Shown piece by piece: positions 1 to 14,905 of a DNA stretch of 64,000 bases. The notes under the pieces were generated by a model. It made no database searches and had not been told where the DNA came from. It was given only the letters and a program-made list of their open reading frames with translations. The translations under genes and the position numbers were made by a program. Each line of letters starts with the position of its first letter. The first letter of the stretch is position 1. The DNA is from Amoebidium appalachense (Eukaryota > Ichthyosporea), in contig CAVNZM010000011.1 of assembly GCA_963693365.1 (NCBI GenBank), positions 6,944,001 through 7,008,000 on the forward strand, in the 5' to 3' direction.

Positions 1-1075
<1,075 letters not shown>

Positions 1076-1898
1076 TCATAGCACGGATATCCGACCCCTT
1101 AGTCACCGGCCTAAACAGGCGGCGGGTATCCAGCGCACCCACAGACACAAACCACCATCCCTTAAAGTACGTCCACACCCCTCATACTTGCTAAAGAGAA
1201 AAAGATCACCTTCAACTTAAGGTCTATGTCGGCCTTTTTTAAGGTGTGACGTCGATTTGACAATGTAATGTATTGGTTGCTACCCTTGAATGTATACATA
1301 CCCCCCCCCCTCCCCTTGCCCCGGCTCCCCTCCTGCCCCCCCTCCCCCCCCCCCCCCCCCCCCCCTCCCCCCTCCCCTCCTGTTTTGTGTTTTTTTGTTC
1401 TTTGTGAGGTTGTATGGTGTGGTTATATGTTTTCCACCCCCTGATGCATGTGCCAACCCACTTCCTTCCCCCCTCTCCACCCTCTTCCCCAACAAACCCC
1501 CCCCCCCCCCCCCCTCCCCCCCCCCCGGCCCTTCCACCGACACACAAGCACCCAACCCAATCAGATTTTAATGATAAAAAAAAAAAGAACGGGTCATATG
1601 ATGATTTTTTGTTTTATCAGAATAGTTATAGAAAGTGTGTACTGCTAACAATATACAACCGGATTTTTTGTATGCTGTGTATACTTAAAAGATGGGGAAA
1701 TGCACTTGTTTCTTATTATCAGCACGCACATGAGCTATGATAAGATGCCGGCACCAAGGCCAACAGTACTTCCACTCAACAAGACACACCTGTAAAAAAC
1801 GACAAATAACCTGTTTTTGTGTGTAATATGAGCAATAAAATAACCGGTTTTTGGATTTTCCGGATAGGACCGGGGCTGTGCAGACGAATTTCAGCGTG

Positions 1899-2785
1899 AT
1901 GGCTGATGAGGAGGAAGAGTTTGTGGAGACCGAGACGTCATCGGAGGATGAGGGGGAAGAACAAAGGCTCATGGAGAGAACGGTACGTGATTTTAAGATG
2001 ATATGTTTGCTTGCTTGTTTATTTGTTAACCTGTTTATACCGGCAAATTTCCCAAGATCGAGATCGATATTTATTTATTGATTTGTTTTGGAGTGGACGA
2101 AGCCGAGGAGAGGCAGTAAATATAGAGGACGGTAAGTCGTTTTTTTCTTAAATTTAATCTGTTCGTTGGTTTGTTTGTTTGTTTGTTTGCTTTTTTGTGG
2201 GGACGACGAGGGGGAGGAGCAGAGGCCAATGGGGAGGACTGCACGTGATTTTGTCTTGTTAATTTTTACTTGTTTGTGTAATCGTTTGTTTGTCTCTTTG
2301 TTTGTTTGTGTATTCATTCATTCATCCATTCATTCATTCATTCGTGTATACATTTTTATTTGTTCAAGCTATCCAATGAATAGATATATTTTACTATAAC
2401 ACATTTGGAAAAGTATAGTATAAGTATATCGCCGACCTGCCAAATCTGGTAAAATTGCGAAAAAGATATTCAAAATCGATATACTTAAGTATATCGATCA
2501 TATGAAAGGGCGAAAAGATATGCTTCGGAAGTATAGTATATCTTTTGGGCAGATCGAATTTGATTGGAGGTAAGCGCATCAAAGGCGCCCCAGGGTCGGG
2601 TCGGCTGTTCGCGATATACTTTTTATATACTAAACAAAAAATGGTACGGTAAAATCGATCGCATCGAAAAGAATAGTATAAGTATATCTCGATATACTTA
2701 TACTATACTTTTCAAATTGTGTTATAGTAAAACGTGTCTAATGTTTTGTTCATTATAAATCTATCAATTTATATTCATTTGTTTA

Positions 2786-2852
<67 letters not shown>

Positions 2853-3128
2853 TTACATTGAGCACAAGAAGGAATGCCCCCCTCCATTTTCTGCTACTCT
2901 TTCATCAGATTTTTAGATCATTATTGTTCAGCTAAAGGTTGCTAACTCGATCTTTAGCGACAGAGCTCTATCAACAGTAAGAACGTTAAAGCAACACGGG
3001 AGCTACCAAAGTTGGTCTTGCATCCAGACTTCGACACTTCGACCTCACACCTGTACAAGGTGCCCCCCCCCTCTCCCCCCCCCCCCCCCCCCCCCCCCCC
3101 CCTGCCTGCGCGTGGGCGCGCGCGCGCG

Positions 3129-3201
<73 letters not shown>

Positions 3202-3683
3202 TGTACTATTGTGTCCGTCGTAAAATGTGTACCTCGTTGTCTGTAACACATTTTTATTCTTCCCCCACACCTCCCCCTCCCCCCCCTTCCCCCCCCCCCC
3301 CCCCCCCCCCCCCTTCCCCCCCCCCCCTCCCCCCGGGCTCTGCTTTTCATGCATACTCTGGTGTGGTTTGCACTCTGTATTATGTTGTCCGTTATGATCG
3401 TGTGCTTTGTACTCTGTAGCACATTTTTATCCCCCCCTCCCCGGCCCCCACCCCCACCCCCTCCCCGCGGGGTCTCAGGCTTTTCTTCGACCGCTTCATC
3501 TCCCGAGGTTTCGTTCAATCCTTTGCTGACGGCAGTCGCCTGTGACCTCCTTGTGTGGTTATAATCACATAACAAAAGTTTAGTGTTTGAACCTTTCCGT
3601 TCATTTTACTTTCTTTCTTTCTTTTATTCTTCCTTTCTGTCTTTCTTTCACTCTCTCTTTCTTTCTTTCTTCCCTCCCCCACC

Positions 3684-3723
<40 letters not shown>

Positions 3724-4867
3724 TTCCCCCCTTCCCTTCCGCCCTCCCTTTATTGACCTTTTCCTTTTGTTTCCTTCCTTTCTTCTTTCCTTTCTTTCCC
3801 TTCATTCTTTTTTTTCTTTTTCTTTTCTTTCTTCTTCTTTCTTTCTTTCTTTCCCCCTTTGTTCTCCTTCTGCAGCTGTTGCTGTGTTGAACACCAACGA
3901 GGGCACTCAACCCCCTACGCTTCTTTCGATCTTTTTCCCCCTTCTTTTCCTACATTCCCTCCATCTTTCCTTGTTTCTTTTCTCTTTGCGTCTTTTTTCT
4001 TTTTCTTCTTCTTTTTCTTCTTTTCCCTTCTTTTCCCACATTCCTTCCCTTTTTTTTTTTTTTTTTTTTTTTTTTCCCTTTCGGTTTTTCCCTCTCTCTT
4101 TTTTTTCTTTTTGTCTATTTTTTCCCTTTTTTTTCTTTTGTTTCGTACTTTTTCTCCTTTTTCTCTTTTTTTTTTTTTTTTTGCAGCTGTTTGCGGTGTT
4201 GGACACCAACGGGGATGGTGAGTTGACGTACCAGCAGATGAGAGAGGGCTTTGAGGCAATGAACGCATTTCCAGACTACACGTTGGAAGAGCTCGACACC
4301 GTATAGAACCCCCCCCCCTCTCATAGGACCCCCCCCCCCCTCTCACCCCTCTCACCCCTCTCGCCCCTCTCACCCCTACCCGCACCCCACATTCGCCCCA
4401 CAAGACCCCCCCCCCTCCCCCCCCCCCCCCCCCCACACACACACATACCGGTTTCCTGATTTTGTTTGGGCTTTTGATGTACTTGCTTCCATTCTTTTGA
4501 AGGGGGTTTTCTTTTAGGCCGATTTTTTAGGCCCTTTTCGGCCAGGCCAAAATGCTGTCTGGTGTGTATCTCGCCAATGACAAAGTGTTCATTGCTTTCG
4601 GGTCTGACCCGACCCGGATTCCTAAAAGAAACCCCCTTTCATGCGCGGATAGCCCCCCCGCCCACCCACCCACCCACCCACCCGCCCACACCCACACACA
4701 CACGCGCGCACACACGCACTCACACCAATGCATACTCTATATGCGTGCCTTGCAGTTTGCATTGTGCTGTACGTCGTGAAGGTGTATTCGTGCTCCGTTT
4801 CGAAACCCACCCCTCTCCCGCCCTTCCTCTTGCCCACCCACCCACCCACCCCCCTCCTCTCGCCCTC

Positions 4868-4913
<46 letters not shown>

Positions 4914-4915
4914 CG

Positions 4916-4968
<53 letters not shown>

Positions 4969-5295
4969 GTTTCAAGGGATCGAAGTTCAGGTTGCAGTTA
5001 TTAACTTGGGCCTTCCAAATGACGGGTTTGTTTATGTTTTTTATGTTGCATATCACATGTTGCTGATGTTTTGATTCTTGAATGGTTGCTTTTGCATGCC
5101 ATGGCATGTCCAGTGTCCGGAACCGTGTTTGTTGGTTGGTTGGTCTTCCACTAATAGTCCCCCCCCCCCCCCCCCCCCCCCCTCCCCACCTCCCCTGCTC
5201 TCCCCCCCCCCCCCATACACACACCTCAGCGCTGCCCCAGCGCCATGCACACGTGACATGCGTACGAACATACGTCATGCACACACACACACAGG

Positions 5296-5348
<53 letters not shown>

Positions 5349-6481
5349 CCCCCCCCTCCTCCTCTCCCCCCCCCCCCACTCCCACACACACACACATCCA
5401 CACACACACCCGTACCCATGCACACACACTAGCGTCCCCCCACTCCCACCCCTGTCCCCCCCCCCCCCTCTCCCCCCCCCCCCCCCCCCTCTGCGCTCCT
5501 CCAATCCCCCCCTCCCCCCTACACACACACATGCCCCCCCACCCCCCCCCCAACACACACACGCACACACACACACACACACCTCTCTCTCTCTCTCTGC
5601 CTCCCCCCTTCCCCACTCCCCCCCCCCCCCCCCCCCCCCTTCTCCCCCCATCCCCCACCGCCTACCCCTCCCCCTCCCCCACTCCTTGCCTTCCCCCTCC
5701 CCCCCTCCCCCAACACACACACACACACACGTACTTACACCCCCACACACACAGTTGATCGAGCAGATAGACACGGACAAGTCCCAGACCATCTGTCTGT
5801 CTGAGTTTGTGTCTGGCATGCACGAGTATGCCGCACAGAGCGTCTCGGGGACAGAGGACTATACGTGTTTGTGTTTTGACTACGCCCCGGAGTTTGTGAA
5901 GAGATTAATGGTGGTGCCGGAAGTGGTAGGTGGCTCATAAACGTTCAACAAATATCACACACACACACACACACACATATATATAAACTATTCTTCATGT
6001 GGTTTCCCCCCATGTTTTTAGATTATTTTTTTTGTTTTTTCATTGTGGCCGGATAATGTGGATCATTCCTTGGTGGGTCCGATGGTATGTTATGCTAAAG
6101 AGATGTCTGGGACGTAGAGGGGAGTAGGTGTGTTTGTGTTTCGACTATGCCCCGGAGTGTGTGAAGAGGCTAATGGTGGTGCCGGAAGTGGTGGGTAACT
6201 TAGTGATTTTTTGTGTGTGTTGGTTTATGTTTTGACTTTGACTTGCACAGACGTTTTTGTGTGTGTGTTTTGCTCCTTGGTTGTATGTTTCCATTCAGGC
6301 TTCAGGTTGGGAGGTGGATTAATTTTTTTAATTTTATTTCTTTTCGTTTGTTTCATGATTTTGGACGTGTGGCGATGTGTGTGTTAGAGGGAGACTATAC
6401 GTGTTTACGTTTTGACTAGCCCCCGGAGTTTGTGAAAAGATTAATGGTCTGGCCGGAAGTGGTGGGGGGATACGTCCCCTC

Positions 6482-6518
<37 letters not shown>

Positions 6519-6996
6519 TTCCCCTTTCCGCCCCCAGAAAAGAAGAAAAGAAAGAAAGAAAAAAAGAAGGGAAAAAAAACCTGACGTCCATGTGATCATT
6601 CTCCCTTTTATGCCCACTGTTTTCTTCTTTGTGTGGTTACGATGGTTTGTGGTTTGGATCTAGAGAGGTAACTGGGTGAGAGGACTATACGTGTTTGTGT
6701 TTGTGTTTTGAATATGCACCAGAGTTTGTGAAGAGGCTAATGGTGGTTTTGGAAGTGGTGGATTGCGTAACGTTGTTGTTGTGTTTTATGTTGTGCTCTT
6801 TCTTTTGTGGCTCAGCAGTTTTTATGTTGTCATTATGGTTTCATGGTGAATCATGAATTATTTTATTTCTTCATGGGTTTAATGGTTTTGGATGCAGCTG
6901 TACCTTGTGATTTATCTTCAATCGCGCACTTACTCACTCTCTTACATACTCACACGCACACACTTGTGGGTGCAGACACGCACGTACACACACACC

Positions 6997-7091
<95 letters not shown>

Positions 7092-7178
7092 CAAAGTAAG
7101 CGATGGTGAGCCTAGACCTGTATGGGATAGACTTTTTGGCGGTGAGCCAAGCAATCAACTCGACGTATCAAGACTGGT

Positions 7179-7213
<35 letters not shown>

Positions 7214-7216
7214 CCC

Positions 7217-7254
<38 letters not shown>

Positions 7255-8297
7255 CCGCCGCCCGCCCGCCCGCCCGCCCGCCCCGCCTGCCCGCCGGCTC
7301 CTCTTACCTCCCTTCCCTCCTCCCTCGAACACCCACATACACACACACACACACGCATACACACATACACCACCACCACCTACCCCATGCCAAGCCGAAC
7401 CTCTTTTATCCCCCTTTTATCCCCCTTTTTTCCCCCTTCCCAAGCGCTGCTCGGGATGTGTGTTTGCGTGGTGTGTTCTGTTGTATTTTGTATTTGCTTT
7501 TGCATGTTTGGTGTTTTCACCTCCCTATTAGCTGTGTATCTTGCTACCCACTAACGTGTTTGCTAAGCTATACACCTTTAACCGTACTCCCCCGCCCCAC
7601 CCCCCCCCCCCCCCCCCCAAAAAAAAATAAAAAAATAAAAAAATAATAAATAATAAATAAATAAAGACAAAAAAATTAAAAATTAAAAAACAGCCACCCA
7701 GCCCGCCACCCCCCACGCCCCTTCCGCTCTTGACTGTACATCCGGAGCTGATCTCCTCCCCCCCTCCCCCTCCCCGCCCCTCCCCCCCCCCGCCCCTCCC
7801 CCCCCCCTTCCCCTCCCCCCCCCCATCCGCCCGGCCTCCCCCTTCCCCTCCCCCACCTCTCCTCCCCCCCCCCCCCCCCCCCCCTCCTCCTCCCTCCCCT
7901 CCCCCCCTTTCCCCCTTTCCCGGGGCTATACACACACATGCACACGCACACGCATGCACACGCACACAGATACACACACATGCACACGCACACACATGCA
8001 CATGCACACAGATACACACACATGCACACGCACACAGATACACACACATGCACACGCACACACATGCACACAGATACACACACATGCACACGCACACACA
8101 TGCACACGCACACAGATACGCACACATGCACACGCACACACATGCACACGCACACAGATACACACACCCATATGCGCACGCACGTGCAGTATACACACAC
8201 GGCAAGAGAGACGTGCACACTCACACATGCATACATGCACACATACACAGACACACACAAACACTGCTGTGCACATCGGCACGAATACACAAAGAAA

Positions 8298-8369
<72 letters not shown>

Positions 8370-8440
8370 CATTGGAGCCTAATGTCGTGGATTTAACCAC
8401 GTTTTTGAAGAGCCACATCAAGGTAACCAACACCCCCCTT

Positions 8441-8471
<31 letters not shown>

Positions 8472-8866
8472 CCCCCTTCCCCCCTGCTTCTCATAGTTTC
8501 CCTTTTTGCATTGTTTTTTGGTCTCAAGGGGGACCTTGTTAGAACTCGACTGCTGTAATTGGCATGGCTTGGGATTCCTCTTCTTCCCCCCTGAGGATGG
8601 GCTCTACTTATTATGCATACTCTTTTTGTGTGGTTTGCATTTGCATCGTGTTATCCGTTGTTCTTCTGTACTTCGTACTTTATGGTGCATTCAACCCTCC
8701 CCCCCCCCCCCCCCCCCTCCCCCCCTCCCCCCCTTTCATAGGCTCTATCTATGTAGCATGCATACTCTTTGTGTTTGCCCTTTTTACAACAATATTCCTT
8801 GTGTTGTTCGTTAATGTGGACTCGGTACTCGTGAAACGATTATTCCCCCCTTCCCTTCCCCTCGCT

Positions 8867-8906
<40 letters not shown>

Positions 8907-9435
8907 AAAAAAAATAAAAAATACCAACCCCTACCAACCCCCCACCCCCACCTACACGGCCGGCCGCTGGGCCCACCTGCCCCCTGTGCATACGGGTTCT
9001 GCTTGTGTTTGCATCTTTCCCTGGGGCCTTGTACCCTGATCTGTACACTGCACCGTGTACGTCTTTTTTTTTTTGTGTGTGTGTGTGTGTGTGTTAAATT
9101 CTTTATTTTTCATTTTTTTTTTTTTTTTTTTTTTTTGGGGGGGGGGGGGGGGGAGGCAAACTTTGCCGTTTTTTCAGAGCACCTTGTTATACGCCGTCGC
9201 CTTTGCGTAGGCATGGATAGGCCATCTTCGTGTTTTGGTAAACACACATATCCACCTCCCACCCCCACCCACCCACCCACATGCACACACACGTGCCCCT
9301 ATGGCATAAACACCACACCACACGCAACCTTTACCAAATTACATGTATAGCGTTTGGTAAATGCTTAGAGGCATGTATTCTTTGGGTCGTTCGAACATTC
9401 GGCCTTCTACGCTCCCAACACATTTCACGGCCTAG

Positions 9436-9466
<31 letters not shown>

Positions 9467-9572
9467 CCATCATGTGTACACACACTCTCTTACACATGTG
9501 TACATACACGTACACCCGTATACGTATACACACACAAACATCTCCACACACGTACACACGTATAAACACGCG

Positions 9573-9628
<56 letters not shown>

Positions 9629-9758
9629 CCCCCCGTGGATGGTCGTGTACGGTGGCTCTGTTTCAGTGGTGCCAATGCGGCTGCTTTTGTTCGAATTGCA
9701 AATGCCTTCAACCTTCATCCTCTTGCTGTAAGTGTGTGTGTCTTTGTGGATTTGTGGA

Positions 9759-9852
<94 letters not shown>

Positions 9853-10473
9853 GTGTTTATGTTAACCCGGGGGGGTAGGGGTTGGGTGGTAAAGTTGGCC
9901 GCCGAGTGTATATCAAAACTATGTTATGGATCTGATGACTTGGGCTGTTTGAACGTGTCATTTCTGGGCGGGAAAAAAAAATTAAAAAAACAAAACAAAG
10001 AGACACGTAAGATTCAGAGGTTGGGGCTTTGATATTAGCCTGTGTTTTTTCCAGTCCAAAATTCATATATCCAAGAGAATCTTAAAACACTCACTCAAAG
10101 TAAAAGGTGGTTAAAAAGATGAAGCATACGGATGGAAGCTCATGGACATTGATTAACCGGTGTTTTTGGATCCGGAAATCCAGATTGCGGACGTTCTCGA
10201 GGACCGTGGGCGCACCAAAGTGGACACATACGGGAACGTAATTCAGATTCTGCTTGGGACAATCCGGCCAAAGGAGAAGAACCCGAACAGAGTACAGCTA
10301 CAACATGTGCGTAATCCACTAACCCACCCGAAAAGAAAGATACTGTTACAACTACACACACGCCCACACATACATACATAACAAACACACACAGACATAC
10401 ACAGACACAGAGAACACGCGGTGTGTCTGTTCACACAGGCACTATTGAGCATAGGCACACAGACGCGGACACA

Positions 10474-10547
<74 letters not shown>

Positions 10548-10992
10548 ACATACATGTACACACTGTACGCGCATGCACACAAATGCACACACATCCACAC
10601 ATACACCAAACACGCACACACACACACACACTGTGTGCGCACACACACACACACACAGAAAGACATACATGCACACCCGTGGATGGGGAGGGTGGAGAAG
10701 GTTGGGAGGACAGAGGGGAGACCGGGGGATGGGGGTGGGGGGGGAGGGGGGGGGAGGGGGGGGGGGGGGGGGGGGGGGAAGGGAGAAGGCAAGAAAGGGA
10801 GATAGAAGGAAGTGATGTACCTTCTTTTTTTTTTTTTTTTTTTTTTTTGTTTGCTTGTTTGTTTGTTTGTTTAAGGAATGAGGATATCTAGTTAGCAGGT
10901 ATCACTGTTCAGGTGCACGTTTTCATTTTAGGTATCCCGTTTACACACACACACACACACCCCCCCCCCCCCCCCCCCCCCCCCTCCCTCCC

Positions 10993-11027
<35 letters not shown>

Positions 11028-12169
11028 AACACACACACACACACACACACACACCCACATCGCCATCCCCACGACCACCCATTCTCCCCTCCCCCCCCCC
11101 CCCCCTTTTTCCCTCTCTCTCTCTCTTCCTCTTCTTAATCTAATGATAAACATAGATAACCAGCAGTTTTCATCATCCACATGCACTGTTTCCGTTTAAA
11201 TATATATTATCCCCCCCCCCCCCCTCCCCCCTCCCCCCCTCCCCCCCCCCATTCCCTCCCATTCCCTCCCCTTTTCTTTCCCCCATCCCCCCCTCTCATT
11301 CCCCCTCTTTTTCTCTGTCTCTTTTTACACCAGGTTTTTTACACCAGGTTTTTCACACCAAAAACTGTTTCTCACATTAAATTTTGTTTCCATGGTGCAG
11401 ATGCACATATTTCTGCTGGACAACCGCACTGTGATCACGGTAGAGAAAACACGATCAGCGTTCATGGATGAACTGCAGGCAAGAATCAAATATGCTGGGT
11501 CTAAGCTCAGACTGAATGACGCATCGTACCTGGTCCATGCTATCGTCGACAGGTGAGTGTTGGCGTGTTTTTTTGCTTCTATTCTTCATTCTCTTCCTCT
11601 TCTTCTTTTCGTTTTCGTTGCCCGTTTCTTTCTTTTCGTTTTTTTTTTTTTTTTTTTTTTTTGTTTTGCTTGTTTTACTTGTTTTTGTTTTTTTTTCTTA
11701 TTTGTTTGTTTTTTCCCCAGGTACGCCGGGTCTTTTTAGGTTTGGGCTCAATGACACATCATATAATGTGCATGCTCTTGTCGACAGGTTCGTGCAACAC
11801 GTGTTCGTTTTTTTTGTTTTTTTTTTGTTTTTTTTTTTGCCCTTTCTTTCTTTTCTTTTTTTTTTTTTTTTTTGTTTTGCTTGCTCCTGGACGGTTGATG
11901 TGACATACGCCATGGCGTGTCTGTATTTTTTCACTGTGATGGCGTCTATGATAACCAATACCACTGAGATATGACCGAAATACCGAACAGTATATTGGAG
12001 ATACGTCTGAGTACGTTTTTTTGTTGTGCACATGCTGAACTTTCGAGACACAATTATGGGGATATGACTGAAATTTCATTTGTTATATCCAGCGCTGTTG
12101 ATGCGGTGGTGCCCATCACCCGAAACTACCAACGGCAGATTAACACCGTCTACAAGAACTTGCACGGGT

Positions 12170-12246
<77 letters not shown>

Positions 12247-12262
12247 TGTTTGTGTGCCGGGG

Positions 12263-12300
<38 letters not shown>

Positions 12301-14156
12301 CTGCTTCGGTATGTGTACACACACGGTGTGTGTTTGTGCGTGTATGTTTTATGTGTCACAATTTGTCAATTTTTTCTGGGGGGGGAGGGGGGGGAAAGGG
12401 TGGGCAGCACATAACCAGGTGTCCGGACGGGCGGGGTATATGTCGAAGTCTGTATACGCAGATAGGCGAGTTTACTTCCTAGGGCTTCTTCGAGGGTGAA
12501 GGAAAGAGGTGTCTGTGCGTCTTTGTGGAAAGGGTGGAGTGGGGGGAGGGGGGGGGGGGGGAGGGGGGGGGGGGAGAGGCAAGGGGGGAAGGAGATGACG
12601 GGAGGACAGGGGGGGGGGGGGGGGGGGGGGGCTTTTTTCATATGTTTGGTATGTTTCAGATATTATTCGTAAGGTCAATCTATCTCGTTGTATCTCGTTT
12701 CCAGTAGAAGCATTCTCGCATTCTGAGGGTGGAAAAACAATTGCGAACAAATGCGAGAGAGAGAATTGCACATACAGAACATAGGGGCAATACATCACCA
12801 AACACCCATGCAAACAAATACACTCAAGCGCACGCACCCAAAAACATGTACATGTTCATATACTGGCCTCCGGCTCATCCACCCATCTCCATCTTCCCAT
12901 ACCCTGGGGGGTTTTACAGGAGAGGCCAATTTTCGCTTGAACATGTGCAGACTACGCAGCTTGTGTACAGAGAGGTCACCAAGATTATTTACTGGATGAG
13001 GTGTGTTTCATGAGCCCCCCTCCCCCCCCTCTCTCCCCCCCTCTCCTCTCTCTCTCCCCCCCTCCCCCCCCCCCCCCCCCCCCCCTCCTTCTCCTCTCTC
13101 TCTCTCCCCCCCCCCCCCCCCTTCCTCTCCCCTCTCTTCCCCGGACCCCAGCAGCTAAAAGGAAAGGAAACGAAGAAGAAAAGAAAAGGGAAAGGGAAAA
13201 GAAAAATGAATGAATGAAAGCAAAAAGATAGATTGTCAAGAAAAGAGAAAGGCAAAAATGAAATAGAAAAGGAAAGAAAGTACGGAAAGGAAGGAAACAA
13301 AGAATAGGGGAAAGAAAGAAAAAAAGAAAAAAATGTGTGCGAGCCTTCTTGTCCCACACCTGTTTTCACACCCACACCCACTAGACGTGCATGCTCGCTT
13401 GTGGGTGTGCGTTTGTTGGTGTTTGTGTGTAAATTTGTGTGCGTACACATTGGCACGTGCAGTCATCTCTTTGCTGCTGGGATATACGAGGGAGTGTGCG
13501 CAGGCGGGTGGGGAGGAGGGGGAGGGGGGGGGAAAGGGGCGGGGGATAGAGAAAGGATGGTGTGTGTGTGTGTTTCGGTGTGTTTGGGGGGGGGGGGGGG
13601 GGGGGGGGGGGAAGAGGGGGGGGGGGGGGGGGGGGGGAGGGGGGGGCTTCTATGTACCTGTGCGACACCATGTTCTAAGTTAAACTAACGTTGTTTCTGG
13701 GCAGGCCATTGATCCGCGTCGTGACGCAACTTTCTGAAAATTTGGCGGCAACCGACAAAGAACTCGAGAGATATTTTGCTGATCTGGTAAGTGGGGGGTG
13801 TTGTTGTTTTTTGGGAAGGGAGTTTGGGGTGGGGCTTTTTTTGTCTTTATTTTATTTTATTTATTTATTTATTTATTTATTTGGGGGGGGGGGGGGAGGG
13901 GGGGAGGGTGAGGGGAAAAAAAGGGGGGAGGGGGGAGGGAGGGAAAGGTTATGTGTTGGGTACGTGTTTAGTGTTGGTTGGTTTAAAAGCTTGGAAAGAG
14001 GAGGAGGGGTGTTGTGTGTGTGGGTGGTCTGGTGAGGGGAGGGGGGGGGGGGGGGGGGGGGGGGGTTGGCCGGGGTGTGTGGGTACTTGTGTGTGCGTGT
14101 GTGCCCGCGTGTGTGTGCGTGTGCGTGTGCGTGTGCATCCAGTTGCACAATCTGTG

Positions 14157-14224
<68 letters not shown>

Positions 14225-14501
14225 CGTGTGCGTGCGTGTGTGTGGTCGGGTCACAGTGGCCGTTGGCTTGTCTAGGATCTCCTTCTATGTTTGTCGGGCA
14301 AACACAATGGGCTCACGTTATTTCATCTGCTACCATTGGCTCAGAGTTATTTTATAGGGTACAGAGTGCATATATTGAACCGCTGCTGCGCCCAAATAAG
14401 AAGAATAATAATAGTAATAGTAATAAATTGATAATAGTAGTAATTATAATAACAACAACAACAACAACATATGAAAATAATAGTAATACTGATAGTAATA
14501 C

Positions 14502-14539
<38 letters not shown>

Positions 14540-14871
14540 TGTAGTAGTAATAGTAACAATCATATTAATTATAATACTAATAATAATGCCATGCAGAAAG
14601 ACAACGTGGAGACGATACGTGAGCACGCCAAGGCCATGGAAAAACACGCAAAGTCTCTGAACGAGGATTTTGTCAACCACCAACAATACAAGATGAACCA
14701 GGTAAAAAATATATATATAAAAAATAAGAATAAAAATGAATTTTTTTATTAAAAAAAGAGGGGGGAGGGGGGGGGGAGGGAGGGGGGAGGGGGGGGGGGG
14801 GGAGGAGGGGGGGCAGGCAACATAAGAGTCAGTAACCCCGGTTAGTAACTTGGCGGGAGGAGGGGATTTGT

Positions 14872-14905
<34 letters not shown>

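Noticed and set aside
3470-3535. Possible plus-strand exon reading [14 protein letters not shown] before the first EF-hand exon
   Set aside because: A plausible acceptor exists (TCTCAG) but the phase does not join the flanking exons and a stop follows soon, so it was not added to the CorA model.
7097-7176. Alternative frame [20 protein letters not shown] in the 7090 exon
   Set aside because: It looks protein-like but needs an acceptor inside the exon and ends in a phase that puts a stop in the next exon. The [15 protein letters not shown] frame joins both neighbours in phase 0.
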